A DNA stretch of 64,000 bases from Mimachlamys varia (taxonomy: Eukaryota; Mollusca; Bivalvia; Pectinida; Pectinidae): contig OX392538.1 of assembly GCA_947623455.1 (NCBI GenBank), positions 3,038,001 to 3,102,000 of the forward strand, read 5' to 3'. Numbering within the stretch: the first letter of the stretch is position 1; the number at the start of each line of letters is the position of its first letter. The translations under genes and the position numbers were made by a program. Shown here one piece after another: positions 1-13,168 of the stretch. A model generated the notes under the pieces. That model did not search any database, was not told the origin of the DNA, and saw nothing but the letters and a program-made list of their open reading frames with translations.

Positions 1-1003
1 GTTTTCAATTTGTATTAAGATGAAAGAATTTAGAAATCATCATTTGAACTGAAGTGCAAAATTTTCTCAACATTTTAAGAATTTGGCAATGTTTTTTTCC
101 CCCTACATACATGAATATACCATGCATTTAATAACTAGCAATGGTTTACTTCACTATATATCTCCTGTATGTCAGAACTAGACAGCCTGGTGTGTAGAAC
201 TACTCTGGGTTTAGGACGGATCAGAAGGTCAAAGGTCAATCTTACTATTGTAACCAGTTATATCTATAGCATGACTTCCAGCAAATCTTTATCTCATTCT
301 GAGCATATACTTTTATCCATAGTCCCAAGGTCAAAGCCTAAAGGGAGTTGTAAAAGTAATGCTTGTTTGGTTTCTTAATGGTGTACTAGTATTGAGCTAT
401 GTAAGTAACAGGGTCAAATGTTAAAAACAGGGCGTTGTCAAGGAAATAATTTTGAAAGTCTAAATTAATTTTTGATTGTCAAGAGTAGCAATTTGTTGTC
501 ATTGTATACGTTTAAATGTCAGGATTACACAAAAATGATCCGGTAAGTCTGTCCTTACAGGTATGTAACATGCAAGATACTATCACATTATTGTAGTAGA
601 CTCATATTACAATTTTTCAGGATAATTGTCTCCATGTGATATTATAGTCAAAGCGATGCTGTTATGCTTAAAAATGTATACCCTTAACTTCAAGATACAG
701 TATATGCATTTTCCCATATCTCCTTGAATCATACACCTTTTAATTAATTGGATATTTTCTTTAACTACACATTTTTGTTGTCAACATTTTCCACAATAGA
801 ATAACAAATGTTATGATTCCATGGATATAAGACAGTAATGTATAAATGAGAGACTAAAACTCTATAGTTCATATCTGATGGTGCATTACAGTCAGCAATA
901 AAGATTTCTAAAAATAATTTACTTCAGTTTTCTTTTTATATGTGTCTTGTATCCCCTCTAGTAATCCCTTTTATCTTTTCCACCTCCATTGATCATGACC
1001 CAC
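1..1003. other. AT-rich stretch without a recognised gene
   Basis: No coding signal or recognisable element. The one notable motif is an exact direct repeat AGGTCA-A-AGGTCA at 226-238, a DR1-type nuclear receptor site. It may be a stray piece of the AGGTCA-rich repeat family that follows. Confidence 0.5.
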
Positions 1004-1860
1004 TTTCAAGGTCACAGGGGTCGAATGTGTTAAAAATCTTTCAAACAACTTCTCAGTAACTAAGAGGCCTAAGGTGCTGATATTATGCAGGTAGCATGCT
1101 TGGATGAAGGGCTACCAAATTTGTTAAGATTCATTACCTTGACCTACTTTCAAGGTCACATGGGTCAAATATCTCAAAATCTTTCAGCAACTTCTCAATA
1201 ACAGAAAGGCCCAGGGTTCTGATATTTGGGCTGCAGCATGCTGGGATAAATGGCTACAAAATTTGTTCAAGAGAATGACCTTGACTTAGTTTCAAGGTCG
1301 CAGGGGTCAAGTATGTTCAAGCGACTTCTTCTCATTAACTAAAAGGCCCAGGGCTCTGATATTTGGCCTGTGGTATTTTGGGATTAAGGGCTACAAAATT
1401 TGTTCAAATAAATGACCTTGACCTACTTTCAAGGTCACAAGGGTCAAGTATGTTAAAATCTTCAAGAAACTTCTTCTCAAGAGCCGAAAATCCCTAGGAA
1501 CTGATATTTGTTCTGTTGCATGCTGGGTTTGCTACTTAGTTTGTTCAAATGAATGACCTTAACTTTCTTTGAAGGTCATAGGGGTCAAATATATTAAAAT
1601 CCTTCAGCAATTTCTCAGTCTAGGGTGCTGATATAATGCATGCTGGAATGAAGGGTTACTAAGTTTGTTCAAATGAATGACCTTGACCTATTTTGAAAGT
1701 CACAGGTCAAATGTGTTAAAAATCTTTAAGAATCTTCTCAATAACCCAAAGGCCCATGGTACTGATATTTGGTCTATAGCATGCTTGAATGAAGGGGAAC
1801 CTAGTTTATCCAAATAAATGACCTTGGCCCATGTTCAAGGTCACAGTGGTCAAATATGTT
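1004..1860. repeat. minisatellite of ~140-bp units rich in AGGTCA half-sites
   Basis: Seven diverged units; the shared TTTCAAGGTCAC block recurs at about 1006, 1150, 1292, 1429, 1570, 1694 and 1835 (intervals 124-144 bp). Each unit reads roughly: TCAAGGTCA, (A/G)GGGTCAAA, AATCTTTC, ACTTCTC, AGGCCCAGGGT, GCTGATATT, GCATGCTGG, AATGACCTTGACC. Many units carry both TCAAGGTCA and its reverse TGACCTTGA. Some carry a DR3 arrangement (AGGTCA-N3-GGGTCA, e.g. 1153-1167 and 1432-1446). Confidence 0.9.
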
Positions 1861-2734
1861 AATATTTAAGTAATAACCAATGAAAATTATATCTATAAAC
1901 AGATGACTGTTTAGGCCAATTAGGTCTCTTGTTTGACATTTGACCTGCATAAAAGTAAAACTTTGTCCCACCCTATCTCACTTAAACTTCAAACTTAGGG
2001 TATTGGTTCACCCTTGTCAGTCTCTTGTGTACATGTCAAAAGTAGGTCACTCTGAACTACATTTTGACCTTGACCTACATCAAGAAAAAGTTACGAGTAT
2101 CTCAAACGCAAGGTATGGGTTCTCACCTTGGTGAAGCTGTGTCGTGTATCACTTTGACCTGCGTTTTTTTATTGCTGACCTACTTTTAAGAAACAGTTTG
2201 TTTGCTATTTCCTACTCTACTAACCGCTGAAAATTCACATTGGTCAGGTGAAACAGTCACATCACCGAATTGTTTTGTTACCGTAAAAGTGATGAACTGA
2301 AAACAACACACCATAGCAGTAGTTTGCTGTGCCCAACTCTTGCTTCCCAAACATGTGAGGTATTATATATTACATGGCAGAGCCCTCACAGACATGTCTT
2401 TGTTCTGGTCTCCATGATGATATCAAATATGTATATAAAACATCAAGCAGGTGCACTACACGTATAAAGTCAAGCAACACCATCACAGCATGCAGATTAG
2501 CTACATTATTATCAATGTAAACATTCTTGTGAGCCTTTCAAGTATGTCTAAATCTTATGTACCTTTTGTACCAGTCATCGATTCTGGTGAACTTTTAGAA
2601 TGTGTAATAAAGTCCTCCCATGTTCCATTCGATTGAGTCGATCATCAAGTCTTGAAAACCTTTCAAATCTGTAAACAATTTTTGTGAACTTTTCAAACAT
2701 GTCATTAATTTATTCTACACAAAACAAAAACCAG
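1861..2734. other. gene-free flank with scattered AGGTCA-like motifs
   Basis: Degenerate continuation of the repeat family: TGACCTGC, GTAGGTCA, TTTGACCTTGACCTAC and GACCTACTTTTAAG occur between about 1935 and 2190. After 2200 nothing is recognised. Confidence 0.5.
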
Positions 2735-5700
2735 AGATTTGATTCATAGTGTCATTTATTTTTGACATGGGAAACATTTTTTTTCAGTTTGACAGCGAGG
2801 AGCGTGGCTGCCCGCCCATCACGATGAGATGCTACATACATACATACATATCTCACAATAGACCCTACACTTCAATATAAACACTATGACAATCCTAGTT
2901 TACATATATATTATATACAAAAATCAACATCTTTTGGTATGTGCGTTATGTACAGCGACTTTAAAATCTTACGCTACAAGTGAAGACTTGTTAATATATA
3001 TATATATTTATATATTTATTTATAATAATATAACCAGTGGTCTCTTCCACGCGTGATAAATAAATGCTCACATATTTTACAATAAAACATGAAAGATTTT
3101 TCCCATGATATAAATATGAACATAAAACTCTCCAGATATAAGGTCCCGTCTCCACCGACGCCCGACCCTTGACGGAGAATTTGGAGGATGTAACAATGGG
3201 AGGAGCCGCTCCTCTCCTAGACGATCACTGACAGTAGTGACACTAGAACAAGCCAGGGTAAGGAACAAGGGTCGGGGGTGGACACAAGACCCCTATATAA
3301 GTGTATAACGACAGGAAGTCCTGCCCAGCGACACGATTGTACACACACATACTGAAAACCTTTGCGTATGGTTATCCTATGGTTATATATACAGGTGAAA
3401 TCAGGTTTACAACTGCATCCACTAAACAATCAAAAACATCACTAGACAATCAAAAACATCACTAAACAACAGTAACACGCAGGTAGCTTAGTTTTACTTT
3501 TCATAAAAAAATTTATCTAAAACATCTATAAAAAATCCTCAATTTCCCACTCAGTCTCCAAAATTTGTTATTAAACCAGCTTCCTTATCAGGAAAATAAT
3601 GTAATTTATTGTGCATGATTTCTATGTTATTAACACTCAAATTACCAAATAAACAGAAATATAAAGATATCCTATGTCAAGTTTTGTTTAAAACTATTTC
3701 GATCAATTTGAATGGAACAAGAGGGGGTTGAATCAGGTGTATATTATCATAAGCCTTTTAAAATCTTAAACCTAATCCCTAAAGTTGTGACAAAAAACAT
3801 GAATTACCCAATAAACGGATATCTTAGGTCTAATTTTGTTTAAAACTATTTTGATCAATTTGAACAGATCAGGGGGAGTTAATCTACATTTAAGTCTAAA
3901 AGTCTTACTCCAACCACAATCTTTAAAACTGTGACCAAAAACATGCCATGCCTATACGCCGTGGGACACATCACTGCTTTAGTACCAGATCTAACTGAAA
4001 TAGACATTTAAAAGATACAGAGTGGATACAACCATATTTAAAAACTGTACTTCTCTGCCTGTACATCTGATGTTACACACTCCGCTTCTACATCTGATGT
4101 TACACACCCCGAAAGTAGAATGTTTAATTCTGTTCTTTAAATGATATTCATCTTTCATTATAATATCATGCATTTCTAGTGCAGTGCGAACTTTGTAAAT
4201 TCTTCAAAGTGTAGAATCCTGTTCTAAGTATACTTCCCGACCGGTTACATTAGAAACTGGCACTTATAAATACAGAACAAAGCTAGCAAAATTGAGAAGA
4301 CCTGTTTGTTTTACCGTATGGGAACACTGATACACATTGTCAGTTCAGGATTCTGTTTGTACCCTCAGCAGTGTAACTTTGGCTATATGAAATAACAATA
4401 TCTTTATATTTCTGTTGACATTGTCTGATTATAATAAAAGCATTACAAGTCAAGAGTATGATATGCAATCAACTTTTACAATCTTGATATATGATATAAA
4501 AATACTGAAGTTGATTGGAAATACAAACTTTTGATAAATTAATACCATATAGAACCTCCCAGTTGTGGAGGTTCATTTAAACCTTACCAGTATTAAATTT
4601 AATTGATCATAATTACTTATTATTGATGCAGTATTAATTTTTGTTTTTTTTTCAATATACCATGTAGGCTTTGATCATCACAATGATGAAAATTTTGACA
4701 ATGATGCCGATAGATAAGGGAGCATTCCCTATACCGGATACATAGTGATTAAAGTGTACCATAACAAAGTCACTTAAATATGCTCTTTAGTCAAACATTT
4801 TCTTCTAGTTCATTCAAAAAATGTATCACTTTAATTTTCATTTTAAATATCAGGTAATTGAATTTAAATTAAACTTTTATTTAAAAAGTATAATTATTAT
4901 TTTTTGTAATTTCATATAATAATAATGGACATATATTTTCATTACAGAAATAATTTTTATATCATATCGGAGGAGCTCTAAAAACAAATGGTCACAATGT
5001 GCCTTAAAACCACATTACCGGCAGGTACCTATGTTTTTCATTTAACAATTTATTCGCACAAGTTGTGTAATATCTATAATTTAAAACACAAAGCATGAGG
5101 TATAAAATATTATAAAATTGTACCGGAGACTGTTAGGGATATGTAACAGGAAGTTTATCCCGACAATCCAGCAGTAATCCAAGGAACAACAGATCAACAA
5201 GAAACTTCTCTTTGTCGACAATTTCTAGCCAAAATCAGAGGAATTAAAAATATTTGGACCTGGGTGCTCAAAAGGTGATAGCTGCATCACAGTTTAACAA
5301 CATCATACTAGGAAATATCTGACACCAAGTCTACATTCACATATCCAGTTGAAACATTACCACTGGCACAGAAATATTCCTTGAAACGAAAAATAGGCAG
5401 AGCTAAAAACAGTTTTGGAGAATAGATTACATATCTTTTACATTTTCACTACATTACATCTATGTAATGTATCTAAAAATCTGTAACTTAACTGACATAG
5501 TTTCAGAAAGACGTAATTAATAGTCAGCAGTTAAGTTTTGGCCAGATGCGTTTTGACCCATTTGATGTACAAGGGCCAAATTTTCCTGAGGTAAGTAACC
5601 TGTACCTGGCATGTAACCTTTTCTTCATATGAATGTACCTTATCATCACGAGGAACAAGGGAGTTTATTAAAGACTTCTGGACCCCTCAGTCTAACCATG

Positions 5701-8178
5701 AAAAATCAACTGAATACGTTAATGTACCCTAATTCAATAGTTGTGTCTTTTAAGATTTATACACAAAAACTAAAACTTTCACTAATCACCTTTAGAACAA
5801 CTGGGTCCTGATAAGTTTATAAAACTAACCCTGCTAAAACACTTGAGAAACATTTAAAATATTGCCATTTTATTTCACCATTATAAAATATTTCATTACT
5901 GTAGTTTCAAGATTAAAACAAAGTGAATACAGACTTACATAGATATTTACCTCCTGCTCCTAAACAAGGAAGTGGCCAAGTGTGTCTTTTGTCCATTTAG
6001 TTACCATAGATAGGAGAGAGAGGGGGGGGGTTGCACAATGAGGCAACCCCATCATCCAAAAGTAATTTTTATTGTAGACCAACCACACAACCCACATTTT
6101 GTTCAGTGTATGGTTACCCCCTCCCCACCAAACCAATACCCCAAAACATATTTCTGGAATAATGTTTACTAAAAACAGTACACTCTTAAAACAAAGTCCC
6201 CTCCCCAAAATAGTCCTAACTAAAACAATACCCAACTTGGTGATAAACTTAAGGATGCTATTATGCTTGGTAAATGTGTAAATTGAACACTACACAATTA
6301 GGATCATGTAACTGGAAACCTGGTTGTATATTTTCGTAGTTTTCACCGACATTCCATTACACCACTGAACAAAATTTAGTTGGATACTGTTTTACCACGA
6401 ATGAAGGTTACCATACATATTTCTCGTTATGAAATATTTTTTAAAGTCGCAATGAACACAAAACTTAACACAGGTAAAGTTAACCAAGGTCAAAGTTAAC
6501 AAACCTAGATCATTTATCATTTATGGCTGAACATGAATCTCTTTGTAATTATCAAGTATTATTTATAATGCACAAAACAATTTTTTTTCTTAAAAGCATT
6601 AAAATCTGCAAAAAGACATATATTGCAGTACCTTTTGGAATATGAAAATCTTAAAAGAATAAGAAGTTGGCAGTGATATTGAGCAAATATATTACAAATT
6701 GATCACATAAGGGGTGAACAAAACACAAAAGTCCAAAGTGAATTTTTAATGAAAATTCTTGTGAACTAGTTGTAGTCTAATTCCCATGAAGGGATCCACA
6801 TCGAACGTGTACAGACAGATTTAGAAGACTAAGACATTAAATAGTACTTTACATTAGAATTCTGGTTTTAGAATGGATTTCCAAGAAGGATATAAAGCTG
6901 GGCAGGAAATGATGTTCATAAAATATAGTAAAGAGATTATATTACAGAAGATGGTGCAAAACAAGTTTTAAATACAACGCTAACACTAGTACTGTATGAT
7001 ATTATAAACCAAGAGATTTTAAAATAGAGGAGGGAGGGAAATTTTTTATAATAGCAGTAATTTCATGTCAATGCTCATCCTTGTGCCATTTAATACCAAA
7101 ACGATTTATGCTTTAGATTATATTGAATCACTTGTGTAAGAATCGCTCTTAACCAATAAACTCATTACAGCACTGAAATAAATTCTGAGCTATCACCTGT
7201 ACTGCTGGTACATTATCATGGGTACAGTACAGCCAGTCACCTTCTTTGTTAAACATACCAAGTTTATAAACTGTTATCACTTGTATCTAAGCACTATAGT
7301 ACATAGATCGAGTGGTCCCTGATGTACTGTACTGCCCGAAAACATCACGTTAACTATACTCCAAAAGATATATATAATACTTAAAATAGCCCCAGTAGAT
7401 CCCTGCAGGGCCAGCTTATCTAGTATAATGACTAGAAGACCCAGTACAAAGTTTGCCATTTGAAATGAATAAAACTGATTTTATAGCAACTTTAAAATCA
7501 AAACGAGAACCTTTTTAGACAAAATTTCTTAAGGTATTTATAAATTAAAAGCACCTGATATTTTAGAAATAAAACAGTTATAATTTACCTTAAAACAGCG
7601 AGAGTTGATGAAGGAATCTCTGAGCCGCTGATATGATTTTATCCCCTTCCCCTGTACTCTAATGTAAGGCTAACTTCACTATCTTAAGTGTCGGACTTGC
7701 TAATTTGTTCAACTGATGAAATGTACACTTAAAACAGTGTAGAACTCTACGTGCGTCCTACAACAACATTGTACCTGCCGTACAACCTTAAGAATACGTC
7801 TGACAGACTGATTTCGTACCATTGACAATACATCTGAGAATGTACAAAAGACTATGTGAGAAATTTTGCATTGTTTTACCACTGAAAACTAGCTGTTTCC
7901 CCAAGCCCATTTTAAACAAAGTCAGGAATATTTTTTCCATCTTAAACAGACCATCTTAAAAAGAGTTACTACAGAATTCTCGTAATTGAAAAATAATTTA
8001 GACAGAAAAAACTGGTACAACATACTATGTCTTACAGTGTACAACAGACACAGAAAATCCTCTATGAGCCTCCGCGACTGATACTCTCAAAGACACGGAG
8101 GTATCAGAACTACTACATAGTGATACTGTGATTAACAGACTTATAACAGAGACACACTCTTAATATTGCAGCACAGAT
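2735..8178 (-). other. gene-free stretch, possible MED1 3' UTR
   Basis: 5.4 kb of AT-rich sequence directly after the MED1 stop, with no coding potential and no minisatellite. A minus-strand AATAAA (plus TTTATT) at 2755-2760 lies just before the repeat-bearing flank and could be a distal poly(A) signal. Other AATAAA-like hexamers occur within, so the true end is unknown. Long 3' UTRs are usual for vertebrate MED1; assignment here is inference. Confidence 0.25.
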
Positions 8179-11100
8179 TCAGCTGTTGAAGCCCATTATT
8201 GCCTCATTCATGAGGTCATCGTCAATGTCACATGGAGAGGGATTGGACACAGAGCTAGGGTTGGAGTGGTCTTTTGTCACCACGGTGATTGGAGAATTCG
8301 TTGGCGTCCCCTTTAACTTTGGAGATGGAGTGTGAGTTTTCGAAGTCTTGATGCTGGAGTTGATCCTTCTATTGTTCTCTATGACAGTGTCAGCTACTAA
8401 CATGTCCTGGTTACACTGTGGAGAGTTGGTTTTGTTTTGGAGAGTCCGCGGAGACATTGTCTGACAGTCGATTATAAGGTTCTCTGGACTACTCGCCGGA
8501 CTAGCTGGACTAAGAACTGGTCTAGTCGTACTAGTCCGTGACTTTCTCCTCACCACCAAATTTTCAGTGTCCTCCAAGTCCTTCTCTTCTACGTTGTTAG
8601 GCTTGGGTGTTGGCACTTTAAAGAAATCTTTTTCACTTTCACCCTTTCTTTCTCCCTCTCTAGGGGAAGACGTTTCCCCATTAAACTTATTGGGGTTTGC
8701 TTTTGGAGATTGAGTTCTTGCCTTCTTAGCAGGACTCGGATGATCAGCATCCCGCGGCACTGACCCACCTTCACGTTCAGGAGCACTGCCAATATTCAAA
8801 ACTTGTGAAGATGAATTACTTTTGGAATTAGACACACATTTATCGCTTTCAACAACAGATTTATCTCCCTTTAAAGACTGTTCTTCATATGATAAACTAT
8901 CCATGATTGATGAAAATAAGTTCCTAGAATCACTACGTCCATCGCGTGGAGCAGACGATTTACCACTTTCACAACACCCACCCTTTTTACTAGGGCTGTC
9001 TATACAGCCTTTGTTGGCAGGTGACTTCTGTGAACTATTACTTGGTGCAGTTTTACTGTCTGTAGATTCAGGTCGCCCTCTGCTCTGTACGGACTTGTTA
9101 CTCCCACCTTTACCCGTCTCACAAGGTTGGGTATTAACATATTTCTTGCCAGCCGCCCCACTATCCAGCTGCTCTGTTTCTGCCTCGAAGGCATCGTCAT
9201 AACCCCGCTCGTCGCCCGGGGATCCCTCTCCCCACTCGGGCACACTGCTGACATGAACACTTTGCTGACTGGACTTGGTGAGCTTGTCTATGACTGCGGA
9301 CAGGGAGCTCTTTCTGGCTCGAGCCTTAGCCATGGCGCTGGCCGACATGGCACATGGTGTGCCTCCCCCTGTAGAACCACTAGGGGAGGTGTGAGTGGCT
9401 GGAGGTGCACCGTTCCCTCCGCTCACCGATACGGCAGGCACAGTTACTGTACTGGTAACAGTAGTGCTGACAGAAGAAGTACTGCTGATAGAAGTACTAC
9501 TGCTTGTTACAGTACTATTACTGCTCACACTTGTAGTGACATTACTACAACTGACGGTAGTCGGAGGTGCCACCACCGCCTGTTTCCTGGCCGGTTCACG
9601 CTCCGTGTTGTTGACGGAAGAAGTGTGGCTAGGCTTACTGTTGGGGGCAGTGCTGGGAGGGAAGGATTTGTTGCTGACACTATGGTTGGTGATGTTAGAA
9701 GAATTGTTCCCTGAAGGAGGTCCACTGCCTGACTTATTTGAGCTTTTGTTGGTAATGTCACTAGCTGTTCCCGACACAGACGAAGGCCTGCTAGACACGC
9801 CAGAATTGTTAGAAGTGCGATTAGAGTTACTGGTGGGAGTGGAATTGTTGCCCACAGCCTTATTCACAGAATGTTGGTTTGTAAGTGGGGCATTGTTAGA
9901 CTTGTTGTTGATTGGATTGCCCCCTTTACTAGTGGTAAATGATGTAGCCCCTGACCCCTTGTTTGTGCCTCCACCGTATCCAGAGACACTGTTAGGTTTG
10001 GACACGGATGTGCTACTTGTACTACTGTTTATGGCACTCGATGATTTCATGGCAGCAGTAGCATTGACAGGTGATGAATACGAGGATGTAGAGGACACGG
10101 ACGACGATGGAGGATTTGCTGCAGAAAGCGGTGTGGATGCGGATTTGTTGGAAGAAGACGAAGACGAGGATGCAGACCTTTTAGGTATTGGCGGTAGACT
10201 AGCTATTCCACTGGCATTTGTGTTGAGAAAGGATAACACATTGGCGGCATTTGTTGAGCTCCCAGACTGGGGTTTGCTGGATGAGGTAGATGATTTTGTC
10301 AGGGAACTACTTGATTTGGTAGAGGAATTGGGTGTATTTCTTCCACCAGAAACAGAAGGAGACCCACCTTTCCTCTCACTGGAATACATTTTGTTTCCAC
10401 CAGATGGCAGCCCATTAGACCCTTTGGACAGACTTCCTGTAGAGTTGCGGCCTGTCGTTGGCAGATTTCTACTGGAAGATCCTGCAGACGACTTCCCTGA
10501 GGTAGACGACGATGTCTGAGACTTGCTTGAATAAATAGATGCTGCCGTAGGCCCCTTGCCAATTGGGGGAGTTTTCACTGAAGTTGATGTGGAGGATTTC
10601 CCAGAAGGAGGCGGTGTCATTGACCCACTTTTAGAACTGCCGGAGGTTGCCAACGACACCGCCCCAATTCGCCCTATTGTTGCAGATGTTGGTGTGAGGG
10701 AGTTCTTGCTGGAGGAAGATGAGCTGGTTGTTGGCGTTTTGACAGACGGAACATTAACGGAGGAGCTGTGAGGCATAGTAATAGGCTTCAGCTTTATCGT
10801 TGGTGTTTTGGTGATGAGCTTCGAATCTGCTTTACTGACCGTAACACTAGGTGATGAAATTGAACGGTGTCTATGTGACGATGATGATAAAGATTTCTGA
10901 CTACTTGATGAGGAGGATTTACTCTTTACAGAAGACACTTCGTATTTGTCTGAATGCTCTTTTGAAGCCTTCCTTGAACTCTCTCCTTTCTCTCTGTCTT
11001 TTGATGAGGAAGGAGACGAAGTCTTTGGACTACTTTCCATGGAAACTTTACTACCACTTTTGATAAACTTCACCTTTAAATTGTCACTTTTCACCTCCGT

Positions 11101-13168
11101 TTCCATAGTAGAGGTTGTATACACAGCTGCCTCTCCCATGGAATCACCGCCTCGGTCTCCAGTTTTACGTTTCTTTTTCTCTTTTTTAGAGTCTAACTTT
11201 CGTTTCCTCTTGCTTGTATCACCTGCACTATTACTGTGTCTTAACTCATTCTTTTTGTACTTGTCTATTTTGCCACTGTTCGAGTCATAAATATTTGCCA
11301 TTGTAGGCTTAATCTGAAGCCTGGTAGGGGACTGGGCGATTACACTCACTGTCATATTCCGACGTTCCTTAAAATTCTCGAAAGGTTCATCGTCGTCACT
11401 TTGAAAGTCAAACATTCCTGTACTCTTACTCTTTGGCAATGACACATCAGAGACATGTGAAGGTGAACTCTCCATTACACGAGGTGCCCTCTTTAATGTC
11501 AACTTTAGATTTATGTTCCGTTCTGACTTTAACGGAATATCACTATTCACAATACTGTTTTCTAACCGATTCTTCCCATCTAATAGCGATCGTAGCGAGG
11601 AATTTTCCATCTTTTCGAGTTTAATTTCTCGCTGTTGCACACTGACGTTGTTGCTGTACACCATCTGGGTGGTGGGGTAGCTAGCTGCCATTTTGTTAGC
11701 ACCGCTGCTAACATTGCTACTCAACATTGCACTCAGACTGTACGGATGACTATCACAAGACTTAAAATTGTTTTCCCTCGGAGTGTCACAATCACTGTAG
11801 TTAGGGGAAAAGCTAGTTGAACCGCGGGAAGAGCCAACACTAGAGGGATTATGTTCCCCCGACTCCCCGGAATGTTGGTTTTGAGCATTTTGATTAGAGT
11901 TTTGTCTCACAACTCCGGGTGACGTCAGTCCTTTTCTGAGTTCCCCGCGAAGAGTGGTTTGACTGTTTGTGTAGAAGGTTGGATCTGTTGTCTTAGTTAC
12001 CTCTCCCGACCCTTTGAGGAGCGCCTCAAGAGAGGTAGACGATATCTCGTTTTTTGACCCGGCATTGGATGTAGGGTAAAAATTTCTGTTATCCGTTTCC
12101 TTGCCATCGGATAGCAACATGGGTAATTCCTTGTCCTGTCGACTGTGTAAGTCGTGCTGTTGAGGGTATTGAAGTTGTTGCTGCTGGTTTTGTAGTTGGT
12201 TTGGTTGTTGGTGCTGGTTTTGTTGTTGATGTTGGTTTTGTTGCTGGTGTTGGTTTTGTTGTTGGTTTTGTTGCTGGTGTTGGTTTTGTTGCTGGTGTTG
12301 GTTTTGCTGTTGTTGTTGTTGTTGTTGTTGCTGTTGTAGCTGATGTTGGTGAAGTTGCTGCTGCTGCTGCTGAAGTTGCTGGTATTGTTGTTGGTCCTTT
12401 GGTATAATTCTATCCAAAGTATTCTCTAATTTCTTCATGGGTGATTCCATGGGATATGGTTCGGGAGTGGTAAGGTCGATAGTCATGTTAGATGTGTTTC
12501 CTTCCCGAGGTTGAGGGATGGTAAGACCCATTCCTCCCCCTGTTGCCCCTACCCCTCCACCTCCAGTACCAGGATGATGTAAGTCATCAAATGAAATACT
12601 GGAATCTAAATGGTCCATGCTAACACTACTACTATCACTATCCGATACTCGATGCTTCGGGCTTCGTCCACTAAGCGTATCTCGTGAGCGTCTCTTGCCT
12701 AATTTTCTAGGTTTCTGTGGGCGAGGAGCTGGGATACTGGAGGCTAGGGCAGGAGTATCGTCCCCCAGTAACTTGGACAACATGGGACTTTCGTTGACGG
12801 GAGAGGAATCGGGACTTGGTGAGTCCTGGTCCAGAAGAGTAGCCAGGAGAGGATTACTGCTAGGCTTGTCATCCGTAGGGGTGGTGCTGGTGTCCATTGT
12901 CGGGTTTTGAGGTAGGCCCACTTGTACAGCCACGTTGGGCTGTATCTTGATGGGCACTTGTTGTGGTGGCAACAGATTGTGTAGTAGATTTGTCTGTGGG
13001 ATTTTATTGTCCATGTGATAATGTACAGGGTTGTGGCGAATAGGTAGAAAGTTGGGCCACTGTTTCCTGTGGTTGTTCGTAGGTACAGGTTCGGGTGAGG
13101 GCTCTTTGCGTAGCTTTTCTGACACCTTGTGGATTACAGATCGCAGGGTGACAGGTATAGACAAACAC
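8179..13168 (-). CDS. MED1: MED1 exon 16 (last coding exon, disordered tail)
   Basis: Residues 504-2166 and the stop. Acceptor ATTGCAG before 13168. It opens with CLSIPVTLRSV, the end of the MED1 domain. Six LXXLL sequences follow: LHNLL 566-570, LATLL 612-616, LSKLL 634-638, LPMLL 852-856, LEALL 884-888, LRSLL 1029-1033. The second and third sit where the two vertebrate nuclear-receptor boxes are. A Gln/Asn/His tract covers about residues 760-838, then a long Ser/Thr/Lys-rich region with no domain, AVIDKL at 1795-1800 (SLTAVIDKL in vertebrates) and the C-terminal DIDDDLMNEAIMGFNS, like the vertebrate EEDDDLMDVALIG. The reading frame is open 134 nt upstream of the acceptor, but that part is intron. 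Confidence 0.95.

Noticed and set aside
9395..10519. 374-codon open frame on the plus strand
   Set aside because: It is antisense to the Ser-rich part of MED1 exon 16. Low-complexity Ser codons read backwards give an open Leu/Val-rich frame. No homology or splice context supports it.
12201..12407. Gly/Val/Ala-rich plus-strand open frame
   Set aside because: Antisense reading of the Gln tract in MED1.
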